Source: UBA3210 sp963648895 (GTDB lineage Bacteria > Bacillota_I > Bacilli_A > RFN20 > CAG-449). Taken from it: a DNA stretch of 12,730 bases. The first letter of the stretch is position 1. Each line of letters opens with the position of its first letter. Positions 1-6,300 of the stretch are shown piece by piece. The notes under the pieces were generated by a model, which had not been told where the DNA came from, ran no database searches, and saw nothing but the letters and a program-made list of their open reading frames with translations. The position numbers were made by a program, and so were the translations under genes. Where the stretch lies: contig CAVJGK010000038.1 in NCBI GenBank assembly GCA_963648895.1, positions 1 through 12,730 on the forward strand, in the 5' to 3' direction.

Positions 1-16
1 TTATATTTTGATCATT

Positions 17-39
17 TTAACACTAGAAAATAGGGTTAA
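17..39 (-). other. Stem-loop in the 5' leader of a gene beyond the left edge
   Basis: The arms TTAAC-CTA and TAG-GTTAA pair around a five-base loop, with one internal mismatch (positions 22 and 34). No U-run follows on either strand, so it does not look like an intrinsic terminator. It lies within the roughly 67-base transcript expected from the promoter at 74-102. It could be a cis-acting leader element or simply chance pairing in AT-rich DNA. I could not match it to a known riboswitch class by eye. Confidence 0.35.
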
Positions 40-73
40 CGCCTAAAGTCAGGTACTACACTTCCTATTATTA

Positions 74-102
74 AATATAACGGATAACCGGTATATTGTC
101 AA
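74..102 (-). promoter_or_regulatory. Sigma-A-type promoter reading off the left edge
   Basis: Reading the minus strand, a perfect -35 TTGACA (97-102) is followed by a 17-base spacer and a -10 TATATT (74-79, five of six consensus bases). Transcription should start near position 67. The promoter sits just downstream of the cysQ terminator and points away from cysQ, so it drives a gene whose coding region lies left of this window. The first 66 bases of the window are then that gene's untranslated leader. No coding start with a ribosome binding site is visible there. Confidence 0.7.
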
Positions 103-123
103 AGAAATTTAATTTTAAAGCAC

Positions 124-147
124 AAAAAAGAAGGCCCTAGCCTTCTT
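124..147 (-). terminator. Intrinsic terminator after cysQ
   Basis: A perfect 8-bp stem AAGAAGGC/GCCTTCTT with a four-base loop lies six bases past the cysQ stop codon. On the minus strand it is followed directly by a run of T (TTCTTTTTTG). Its placement and U-tract fit the end of the nrnA-cysQ transcript. On the plus strand no T-run follows, so it is directional. Confidence 0.9.
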
Positions 148-153
148 AGGAAA

Positions 154-936
154 TTACAATTTATAAAAATTATCAATACTATTTAAAATTACATATCCAT
201 CATGATGGTAGACATCTTTTTTATTATATGTAATAGGTGATTTATCCCAATGAACAAATTCTCCACCAGCTTCGCTTACTACTATATGTCCTGCAGCAGT
301 ATCCCATTCTTTGGTACCTTCACCAAATCTAAACATAACATCTGCTTCACCTTTTGCGATTAAACAGAACTTAATTGCAGAACCAACTTTATTTAATTGA
401 GCGATGTGATGAGGATGTTTTTTAAATATTTCTAATTCTTCATCGCCAATGTGGAAACAAGAAGTTACCATCTTTAAATTAGTTTTATTATCTGAAACAT
501 GGATTTTAACAGGTGATGTTCCTTCTTTTACATAATAAGAACCATTACCTTTTGATGCGTAATAATATTCATCTTGACAAGGAATTAAAACAACGCCTGC
601 AACTACTTCATGATTATGAATTAAACCAATATTAGTAGTAAACATTCCATCTCTTACAACAAAGTCTTTAGTTCCATCAACAGGATCAACAACAAAGATG
701 TATTCTTTATTTAAACGTTCTAAATTATCTTCACTTTCTTCTGTTAAAAAGCCATATTGAGGGAATCTTACTTGAAGATATTCTTTAATTAATTTATCTG
801 CAGCTTTATCTGCTTTAGTAACTGGAGAATTATCGGATTTAATTTCTACATCAAAATGAGTATTATAAACTTCCATGATGACTTTTTTTGCAGCTAAACC
901 TGCTTCAATCATCGCTTCTAATTCTTTTTCGTACAT
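154..936 (-). CDS. cysQ: 3'(2'),5'-bisphosphate nucleotidase, CysQ type (inositol monophosphatase superfamily)
   Basis: 260 residues, full length for the family. Expected role: Mg2+-dependent removal of the 3'-phosphate from pAp (and PAPS) in the cytoplasm, giving AMP and preventing inhibition by pAp. Visible motifs are SPVTKAD (37-43, typical of CysQ), the metal-binding EE (66-67), DPVDGT (84-89) and WDTAAGHIVVSEAGG (211-225). The GSAIKFCLIAKGEAD stretch before WD also resembles CysQ more than SuhB. The ATG at 936 has an AGGAG site at 943-948 that lies inside the 3' end of nrnA. The two genes overlap by 19 bases, which suggests translational coupling. A general inositol monophosphatase is the main alternative. 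No other sulfate-assimilation gene is visible, so pAp would more likely come from acyl-carrier-protein phosphopantetheinylation (inference). Confidence 0.87.
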   Translation of the reverse strand: MYEKELEAMIEAGLAAKKVIMEVYNTHFDVEIKSDNSPVTKADKAADKLIKEYLQVRFPQYGFLTEESEDNLERLNKEYIFVVDPVDGTKDFVVRDGMFTTNIGLIHNHEVVAGVVLIPCQDEYYYASKGNGSYYVKEGTSPVKIHVSDNKTNLKMVTSCFHIGDEELEIFKKHPHHIAQLNKVGSAIKFCLIAKGEADVMFRFGEGTKEWDTAAGHIVVSEAGGEFVHWDKSPITYNKKDVYHHDGYVILNSIDNFYKL

Positions 937-1880
937 AAATATTCTCCTAAAACTTTATCAAGTTCTTCAACGACATAAATATAATCATCTAAGGTAGATA
1001 ATTTACAACCTGATGCTTGTAAATGACCTCCGCCGCCGAATTTAACTGCAGTTGGTTGAACTGGTACACCTTTTGATCTAAATTCAACTCTTACTTCATT
1101 TGAATCACTTTCTGAGAAGAAGACCCAAATAGGTGAGCCTTTAATATTTGCGACTGAATTAACTAAAGATGCACATGTGTTATGATCTAAATCATGTTCA
1201 TGAATAACTTCCTTAGGAATAGTTAAATAAATAACACCATTTTTAGTTTTCTTATAATGTGAGAAAATATATCCTTTAAAGCGTAATATCTTTTCATCTA
1301 CTTCATATAAAGTATCATATAATTTACCAATATCAATACCAGTATTGGCTAATGCTCCAGCATATTCATAAGTGCTTGCATTAATTGGTTGATATAAGAA
1401 TCTGCCTGAATCAGTAACTAAACCTAAGAATAAAGGTAAAGCAGTCTTAGGGCCAAATTTAATATTTAATTTAACAAGCATTTCAGTAATGATTTCAGTA
1501 CAAGAAATCTTATCGTTAATAATAATTTCTGGACTTCCAAAATGATCTTGTAATAAGTGATGATCAATTTTAACTATGTCTTTAGCCAAAGCATATCTTT
1601 GATCTTCAATTCTAGCAAGGTTGGCAACATCTAAAACTAACGCTAAACTGTTTTTGATTGTTTCATCATCAACTTTATCCATTTCACCAACTTGTGAAAA
1701 GAAACGTGGTAAACCACTTCCTAATGCATAAACTTTTTTATCAGGGAAGTTTTCTAAAATCGCATTTTTCATTCCTAATTGAGAGCCATAGCAATCACCA
1801 TCTGGAATAACGTGTCCAAAAATAGTAATAACATCTGCGTTTTTAATCTTTTCCCAAGCTTGTTTATATAATTCTTCCAT
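918..1880 (-). CDS. nrnA: Bifunctional oligoribonuclease / pAp phosphatase NrnA (DHH-DHHA1)
   Basis: 320 residues, close to the length of Bacillus NrnA. The family degrades 2-5 nt RNA fragments from the 5' end and also dephosphorylates pAp to AMP, using Mn2+. The DHH domain shows motif I HVIPDGD (23-29), the second-metal aspartate in LVLDVA (D84), DHH (106-108) and TDSGRF (156-161). The DHHA1 substrate-binding domain ends with FGGGGH (281-286) and a nearby SGC. All expected metal ligands are present. The ATG at 1880 has AAGGAG at 1888-1893. A hairpin terminator (1898-1923) sits just upstream, so expression probably depends on readthrough from fba or an unseen internal promoter. The 3' end overlaps cysQ by 19 bases and contains the cysQ ribosome binding site. 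Confidence 0.95.
   Translation of the reverse strand: MEELYKQAWEKIKNADVITIFGHVIPDGDCYGSQLGMKNAILENFPDKKVYALGSGLPRFFSQVGEMDKVDDETIKNSLALVLDVANLARIEDQRYALAKDIVKIDHHLLQDHFGSPEIIINDKISCTEIITEMLVKLNIKFGPKTALPLFLGLVTDSGRFLYQPINASTYEYAGALANTGIDIGKLYDTLYEVDEKILRFKGYIFSHYKKTKNGVIYLTIPKEVIHEHDLDHNTCASLVNSVANIKGSPIWVFFSESDSNEVRVEFRSKGVPVQPTAVKFGGGGHLQASGCKLSTLDDYIYVVEELDKVLGEYLCTKKN
943..948 (-). promoter_or_regulatory. Ribosome binding site of cysQ inside nrnA
   Basis: AGGAGA lies six bases before the cysQ ATG and within the last codons of nrnA, upstream of its TAG stop. Ribosomes finishing nrnA would expose or reload at this site, which supports coupled expression and fixes the cysQ start at 936. Confidence 0.75.
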
Positions 1881-1897
1881 CTATCTTCTCCTTAGAC

Positions 1898-1923
1898 AAT
1901 AAAGAGTCCCATTTGGGGACTCT
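1898..1923 (-). terminator. Hairpin terminator or attenuator between fba and nrnA
   Basis: A perfect 8-bp stem AGAGTCCC/GGGACTCT with a five-base loop begins 12 bases after the fba stop. On the minus strand it is followed by TTATTG, a short and interrupted U-tract, so termination may be partial. It ends only about 22 bases before the nrnA start, leaving no room for a separate promoter between them. It may be an attenuator, or a processing or stabilising hairpin for the abundant fba mRNA. Confidence 0.7.
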
Positions 1924-1935
1924 ATTAATTTTAGA

Positions 1936-2811
1936 TTAAAATTCTTTTGCTTTGCCGATACAGCCAAACATTTCCATTTTAATTTTAACAATTTCTTTAA
2001 TACCTTCTGTACCAGGTGCGAGTAATTTACGAGGATCAAATCCTTTTCCTTCTTTATCTTTACCTGCTTCAATATATTTTCTTGTTGCTTCTTGGAAATA
2101 TAATTGACATTCTGTATTGACGTTGATTTTGCAAACACCTAAAGAGATTGCTTTTTTAATCATGTCTTCTGGGATACCTGTACCACCATGTAAGACTAAT
2201 GGCATATCGCCACATTTTGCTTTAATTGCATCAAGAGCATTAAAGTCTAATCCTTGCCAGTTTGCAGGATATTTACCATGGATGTTACCAATACCAGCAG
2301 CGAGCATATCAATACCTAAATCTGCAATCATCTTGCATTGGTCTGGATCTGCAACTTCACCACGGCCAATAACACCGTCTTCTTCTCCGCCGATAGTACC
2401 AACTTCAGCTTCGATAGTTGCGCCCATAAAGTGAGCTAAAGTAACTAATTCTTTTGTTTTTTCAATATTTTCTTCAATTGGATAATGTGAACCATCAAAC
2501 ATAATTGATGAATAGCCAGCTTTTAAAGCTTTCTTTGCACCTTCATATGTACCATGATCTAAGTGTAAAGCAACAGGAACTGTAATGTTCATTGATTTAA
2601 TCATTGCTTTAACCATATCTGCGACAACGTTGTAACCTGTCATATATTTGTTTGCCCCTTCTGAGACGCCAAGCATAACAGGAGCTTGTAATTCTTCCGC
2701 AGCAGCTAAAATTGCTTTTGTCCATTCAAGGTTATTAATGTTGAATGCACCGATAGCATAATGGCCTTCACGAGCTTTTTGCATCATTTCTTTTGCGTTT
2801 ACTAATGGCAT
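1936..2811 (-). CDS. fba: Class II fructose-1,6-bisphosphate aldolase
   Basis: 291 residues. Zn2+-dependent glycolytic enzyme that splits fructose 1,6-bisphosphate into glyceraldehyde 3-phosphate and dihydroxyacetone phosphate (reversed in gluconeogenesis), cytoplasmic. HLDHG (83-87) carries the catalytic Asp85 and zinc ligand His86. His178 in NIHGK and His208 in LHGG are the other zinc ligands. KINVNT (228-233) is the phosphate-binding strand and EAEVG (135-139) the conserved active-site glutamate region. The length and N-terminus (MPLVNAKEM) match the Bacillus-type FbaA group. Tagatose-bisphosphate aldolase is a close relative and cannot be fully excluded, but the isolated setting next to rpoE favours the glycolytic enzyme. 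The start at 2811 has AGGAGG at 2820-2825. It has its own promoter upstream (2852-2881) with an overlapping palindrome, and a hairpin after its stop, so it is largely monocistronic. Confidence 0.96.
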   Translation of the reverse strand: MPLVNAKEMMQKAREGHYAIGAFNINNLEWTKAILAAAEELQAPVMLGVSEGANKYMTGYNVVADMVKAMIKSMNITVPVALHLDHGTYEGAKKALKAGYSSIMFDGSHYPIEENIEKTKELVTLAHFMGATIEAEVGTIGGEEDGVIGRGEVADPDQCKMIADLGIDMLAAGIGNIHGKYPANWQGLDFNALDAIKAKCGDMPLVLHGGTGIPEDMIKKAISLGVCKINVNTECQLYFQEATRKYIEAGKDKEGKGFDPRKLLAPGTEGIKEIVKIKMEMFGCIGKAKEF

Positions 2812-2851
2812 ATTTTTATCCTCCTAAATATTACCGTTTGTTTATAATTAA

Positions 2852-2881
2852 ATTATATCATAATTGATAAAGATTTATCAA
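2852..2881 (-). promoter_or_regulatory. Promoter of fba
   Basis: On the minus strand, -35 TTGATA (2876-2881) and a perfect extended -10 TGATATAAT (TATAAT at 2852-2857, TG at 2859-2860) are separated by 18 bases. Transcription should start near 2845, giving a leader of about 30 bases with the AGGAGG site. This is the best promoter inside the window and fits strong glycolytic expression. Confidence 0.8.
2864..2881. promoter_or_regulatory. 18-base palindrome over the fba -35 (operator candidate)
   Basis: TTGATAAA and TTTATCAA are perfect inverted arms separated by two bases. They cover the whole -35 hexamer and most of the spacer of the fba promoter, a position where a dimeric repressor would block RNA polymerase. 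The layout TTGnTAA-N4-TTAnCAA resembles Rex operators (TTGTTAA-N4-TTAACAA type) with one symmetrical change, but the match is by eye only. Confidence 0.5.
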
Positions 2882-2909
2882 AAAAGTATATAATTTATTA
2901 AACTTTTTT
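2880..2909 (-). terminator. Weak AU-rich hairpin after rpoE (tentative)
   Basis: Starting at the rpoE stop codon, AAAAAAGT can pair with ACTTTTTT across a 14-base AT-rich loop, and the 3' arm is itself a T-run. The stem is nearly all A-U, so termination would be weak. Its 3' end overlaps the fba -35 and palindrome. It may be only a by-product of base composition. Confidence 0.25.
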
Positions 2910-3291
2910 AATCTTCGTCAGTTACATCAGGTTCGTATTCGGATTTTTCATCATTGTCTTCGTCGTCAACGATGCCTAATTCTTTCTTTTCTTCTTCGAT
3001 ATCTTCAATATCTCTTGTATCTTCATCATCGTCATCAAGGACAACTGTTTTAGATTCAATTGAATATTCTTCGTATTTATGTCTTGAACGTAAATCCCAT
3101 TTATTATCAATTAAGATGAAACGACCATCTAAAGTTAATGTTGTATAGAATTCGCCAATTTTAGAATTTCTTTGTGCTTCAGAATAACCATTTAATTCGC
3201 AAATGCGAGTCCAAATTTCTTTAAATGTTACTCCACCATTTCTTGATGAGATTAAATCGTAAACGATTTCGATATTTGATTTGTTTTCCAT
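2908..3291 (-). CDS. rpoE: DNA-directed RNA polymerase delta subunit
   Basis: 127 residues. Delta is an RNA polymerase accessory subunit found only in Bacillota. It reduces non-specific nucleic-acid binding and helps recycle polymerase. Residues 1-75 form the HARE-HTH domain, with the conserved KWDLRSRHKYEE end (64-75). Residues 86-127 are a highly acidic, probably disordered tail dominated by Asp and Glu. The protein is shorter than the 173-residue Bacillus subtilis protein because the tail is shorter. The frame stays open to the TAA, so this looks like natural tail variation. The ATG at 3291 has AGGAGG at 3303-3308, just past the argS stop, so it is probably cotranscribed with argS. Delta should not be confused with the proteobacterial sigma factor of the same symbol. 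Confidence 0.93.
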   Translation of the reverse strand: MENKSNIEIVYDLISSRNGGVTFKEIWTRICELNGYSEAQRNSKIGEFYTTLTLDGRFILIDNKWDLRSRHKYEEYSIESKTVVLDDDDEDTRDIEDIEEEKKELGIVDDEDNDEKSEYEPDVTDED

Positions 3292-3309
3292 AATATAATA
3301 TTCCTCCTA

Positions 3310-4941
3310 TTACATCTTTTCAGGAGCAGTTACTCCGATAGTTGTTAAAGCATTATTCATAACAATTTGCGCTGCTTTACATAAAGCTAAACGAGATGAA
3401 GTTACTTCTTTGTTGTTTTCATCAATAACACGGCATTCTGTATAGAATTCATGAATTGATGTCGCTAATTTTTGGATATAGTTTGTAATTTTGTATGGTG
3501 CTCTAGAAAGTGCAGCATTGTAGATTTCTTTTGGGAAATCAGCAAGTACTTTTAATAAAGATAATTCTTTTTCTTCTTTTAAGTTACTGCCTTCTAAATC
3601 AAGTGGATAAGAAGCACCTTTTTCAAGAACTGCACATAATCTAGCATGAGCGTATTGTGCATAATAGACTGGGTTAGATGTATCCTTCTTACTTGCTAAA
3701 TCTAAGTCGAAATCTAAATGGCCTGAACCAGATCTAGATACGAAGAAATATCTAACTGCATCAACACCTGAAATTTCACAAAGTTCTTTCATTGATACTG
3801 CATTACCAGTTCTTTTTGACATTTTGAATTCTTGACCATCTTTGAATAATCTAACCATTTGGATTAATTCAACATTGAATACATCACCTTTATAGCCAAG
3901 CATTTCTAATGAAGATCTCATTCTTTCGATATAACCATGGTGGTCTGCACCTAAGCAATCAATAATTTGAGTAAATCCTCTTTCTAATTTATCTTTATGA
4001 TATGCAATATCTGGAAGTAAATAAGTATAAGCACCATCGGATTTAATAATGACTCTATCTTTATCATCTGTAAAATCAGTAGTTCTTAAGAAAGTTGCAT
4101 CATCTTGTTTATAAATCCAAGGTTTTAATTCTTTTAATACTTCATCAACTTTACCAGCATTTCTAATTGCAAGTTCACTTGAGAATACATCGAATTCAAC
4201 TCTGAAGTCTTTTAAATCTTTAATGATTTTATCAAGTTCTAATTTGATACCAATCTTTTTGAAATAAGCAAAGTTTTCATCACTATCTTCTAATAAGGAA
4301 GTACCTTTATCATCTTTAATAGATTGAGCAAGTGTGATTAAATCTCCTCCGTGATAACCATTTTCTGGGAAAGGATAATTTTCTTCACCACATGCGTGAT
4401 GATATCTTGCTCTTAAAGATAAAGCTAAGTTGTTAATTTGGTTACCTGCATCATTAACATAATATTCACGAGTAACATCAAATCCGGCTTTTTTGTATAA
4501 TCTACAAATAACATCACCAATTGCCGCCCCACGTGCGTGACCTAAATGTAAATCACCTGTTGGGTTGGCAGATACGAATTCAACATTGTATTTACCTGGT
4601 TGTTTTTCTTTTGCATTACCATATTCACTACCTTCAGTACAAATAACTTTAATAACTGAAGTTAATGAATCACTTGCCATAAAGAAATTAATAAATCCTG
4701 GTCCTGCAATTTCAATTTTTTCAATACCATCTTTATCTAAGACATTAACAATATCTTGTGCGATATCTTTAGGTGCTTTATGTAATACCTTTGCCATTTT
4801 TAAAGCAACAGTACAAGCATAATCACCATGAGCTTTATCTTTTGAACGTTCGATAATAATATCTTTTAATTCAACATCTGCACCCAAAGTTTTTAATGCT
4901 AATTGTAAAGATGATTTTAATTTTGTTTCTACATCTAACAT
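3310..4941 (-). CDS. argS: Arginyl-tRNA synthetase
   Basis: 543 residues, class I synthetase that attaches arginine to tRNA-Arg in the cytoplasm. The N-terminal additional domain (about 1-85) precedes the signature region SANPTGDLHLGHARG (124-138), which contains the HIGH-type HLGH. GADHHGY (331-337) and the KMSKS-type KMSKR (373-377) follow. The C-terminal anticodon-binding DALR domain covers roughly 430-543. The length is near normal for bacteria. The ATG at 4941 has AGGAG at 4953-4957 inside the upstream gene and overlaps that gene's stop by 7 bases, so the pair is probably translationally coupled. rpoE follows after 18 bases. No T-box leader lies immediately upstream. Confidence 0.98.
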   Translation of the reverse strand: MLDVETKLKSSLQLALKTLGADVELKDIIIERSKDKAHGDYACTVALKMAKVLHKAPKDIAQDIVNVLDKDGIEKIEIAGPGFINFFMASDSLTSVIKVICTEGSEYGNAKEKQPGKYNVEFVSANPTGDLHLGHARGAAIGDVICRLYKKAGFDVTREYYVNDAGNQINNLALSLRARYHHACGEENYPFPENGYHGGDLITLAQSIKDDKGTSLLEDSDENFAYFKKIGIKLELDKIIKDLKDFRVEFDVFSSELAIRNAGKVDEVLKELKPWIYKQDDATFLRTTDFTDDKDRVIIKSDGAYTYLLPDIAYHKDKLERGFTQIIDCLGADHHGYIERMRSSLEMLGYKGDVFNVELIQMVRLFKDGQEFKMSKRTGNAVSMKELCEISGVDAVRYFFVSRSGSGHLDFDLDLASKKDTSNPVYYAQYAHARLCAVLEKGASYPLDLEGSNLKEEKELSLLKVLADFPKEIYNAALSRAPYKITNYIQKLATSIHEFYTECRVIDENNKEVTSSRLALCKAAQIVMNNALTTIGVTAPEKM

Positions 4942-5372
4942 ACTTTCTTATTCTCCTCTACTTCTATTTCAACGATATTTCTGGAAATAGGTTTAGTGTG
5001 ATTTGTATCCTTTGTATCGTATAAATCATAATCTAAATAAACTTTTGTAGGTGTAATCATAATATCAAAGCCTTTATTTTCTAAAAACATTGAATGATTA
5101 GAATCTAGTTTATAATTACATAAATTGAATTGATCTTTTTGAAGTGCGAATGTTAATAAAACATTATCACTTGATTCAACGATTATAACTTTATCTTTTG
5201 AAAAGTCAATACTAACGCTTAAAGTACCTAAATCTGTCTCATAGAATCGATACATATATCTCTTCAAATCAGAATCTAATTCTATTACTTCTCCACCATA
5301 GGTGAAGGAGCCAGATTTTCTTGTTTCATAGTCTTTAACTGATAAAGTAATTTTACAAAGTTTATTTGCCAT
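4935..5372 (-). CDS. DUF1934 / YwiB-like small beta-barrel protein
   Basis: 145 residues from the chosen start (MANKLCKITL). I recognise it mainly by a beta-rich sequence without membrane segments and by its position immediately upstream of argS, where Bacillus carries ywiB (DUF1934, lipocalin-like fold, function unknown). No catalytic motif is evident. An upstream in-frame ATG at 5384 would add MVKY. I prefer 5372 because GGTGA, the 3' part of the Shine-Dalgarno consensus, sits five bases before it. The 5384 codon has no such site and falls at the predicted transcription start. The 3' end overlaps argS by 7 bases. Family assignment is inference from context plus fold-like features. Confidence 0.68.
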   Translation of the reverse strand: MANKLCKITLSVKDYETRKSGSFTYGGEVIELDSDLKRYMYRFYETDLGTLSVSIDFSKDKVIIVESSDNVLLTFALQKDQFNLCNYKLDSNHSMFLENKGFDIMITPTKVYLDYDLYDTKDTNHTKPISRNIVEIEVEENKKVC

Positions 5373-5377
5373 ATATT

Positions 5378-5382
5378 TCACC
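5378..5382 (-). promoter_or_regulatory. Ribosome binding site that fixes the YwiB-like start
   Basis: GGTGA with a five-base spacer precedes the ATG at 5372. The same AGGTGA form is used for ispF (9058-9063), which shows it is a working site in this genome. It argues against the longer start at 5384. Confidence 0.55.
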
Positions 5383-5388
5383 ATAAAG

Positions 5389-5417
5389 AATATATATTAA
5401 AAATATATATTTTACAA
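5389..5417 (-). promoter_or_regulatory. Probable promoter of the YwiB-like gene, argS and rpoE
   Basis: On the minus strand, -35 TTGTAA (5412-5417, four of six consensus bases) and -10 TATATT (5389-5394, five of six) are 17 bases apart. The predicted start lies near 5382, giving a leader of only about 10 bases. Two self-palindromic copies of AATATATATT (5389-5398 and 5402-5411) occupy the -10 and spacer. Very AT-rich context lowers confidence. Confidence 0.5.
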
Positions 5418-5438
5418 GCGTTAATTTTTTTATTTTGG

Positions 5439-6299
5439 TTAATATTCGGTTGTTGCAACATAAGAAGTTACATCTTTAATGACTTCTCCATCGATTTGTA
5501 AAGCCATTGGTCTATCAAATGAAACCTCTATTGTCTTACCCTTAATTAATGTTGTTATATCGGTATATTTAACATGTTCACCTGTAAAAATAGAAGGGAA
5601 AATAATTAAGGTACCAAGTTTACCTCTTTTACGAGTAAAGCCACAAAAAGTTAATAATTTTGAATTTCTATCTTGGTCAGGAGCTACTTTCATTCCTCCT
5701 CCATAATATCGACCAAACATGCTTGCCGCGAGAATAGTTTTACTAAAATTATATTCTTTGCCATCAACTAAAACATGAGCGTTAGGACATTTATATTTGA
5801 ACAATAAAAGTTTAATAACAATTTTAGTATAATTGATTTTCTTTTTACCTTTTGCCTTCATTTCATCTGCGACTCTACAGCATTCTCCATCAATGCCATA
5901 ACCAATGCCATTAACAAAATAATATTCTTGTCCTTTAACTCTTATTTTAGGTAAAAACTTAATTTTTTCATTTAAATATAATAAACCATCTTCATCAAAT
6001 TCTTCTTTAGTATCATTGGCAAAATCATTTCCAGTACCTGCTATATGTAAAAAGAATTTACAAGGTAATTCATATTTTCTATACACTTCATTAACAAATC
6101 TATTTAAAGTGCCATCTCCACCGAAAAGGATAACTTTATCTTCTTTATCCAATTTAGAAAAGAATTCTTTATAATCTAAGTCTTTTAAAGATATCAAAAT
6201 TCCTTCTTGATATTCTTTTTTCATTGTTTTTAGCGTTGTTTTAACGTTATTTTCGCCATTATTGTTATCTGCGAATGGATTAAATAAAATATAAATCAT
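5439..6299 (-). CDS. Diacylglycerol/lipid kinase, DgkB/YegS family
   Basis: 286 residues, soluble lipid kinase of the DAGK catalytic-domain family. Likely role: ATP-dependent phosphorylation of diacylglycerol to phosphatidic acid at the inner membrane face, returning diacylglycerol to phospholipid synthesis. The nucleotide-binding loop GGDGT (60-64) is followed by GTGNDFA (88-94), GGGMKVAPD (200-208) and the C-terminal IDGE (269-272), the usual set for catalysis and Mg2+ binding. The start at 6299 follows the plsC stop by one base (TAATATG) with AAAGGA at 6306-6311. The adjacent acyltransferase makes the same product, phosphatidic acid, which supports a glycerolipid role. A different lipid substrate (as for YegS) is possible. 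I see no clear terminator after it. Confidence 0.88.
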   Translation of the reverse strand: MIYILFNPFADNNNGENNVKTTLKTMKKEYQEGILISLKDLDYKEFFSKLDKEDKVILFGGDGTLNRFVNEVYRKYELPCKFFLHIAGTGNDFANDTKEEFDEDGLLYLNEKIKFLPKIRVKGQEYYFVNGIGYGIDGECCRVADEMKAKGKKKINYTKIVIKLLLFKYKCPNAHVLVDGKEYNFSKTILAASMFGRYYGGGMKVAPDQDRNSKLLTFCGFTRKRGKLGTLIIFPSIFTGEHVKYTDITTLIKGKTIEVSFDRPMALQIDGEVIKDVTSYVATTEY

Positions 6300-6300
6300 A

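Noticed and set aside
1881..2138. Minus-strand 85-codon frame at the 3' end of fba
   Set aside because: It overlaps the conserved C-terminus of aldolase out of frame, lacks a ribosome binding site and has a Lys-rich translation without a motif.
2117..2434. Plus-strand reading frame opposite fba, and similar plus-strand frames opposite argS, gltX, ychF and ecfT
   Set aside because: All lie entirely inside strongly supported minus-strand genes with complete family motifs, and their translations show no recognisable domain. They are frame shadows.
2954..3148. Plus-strand Ser-rich reading frame opposite rpoE
   Set aside because: It is the antisense reading of the Asp/Glu-rich delta tail (GAT/GAA codons read as Ser codons on the other strand). 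It has no ribosome binding site and no independent support.
5382..5384. Upstream ATG as start of the YwiB-like gene
   Set aside because: It has no Shine-Dalgarno site and coincides with the predicted transcription start, while the ATG at 5370-5372 has GGTGA at proper spacing.
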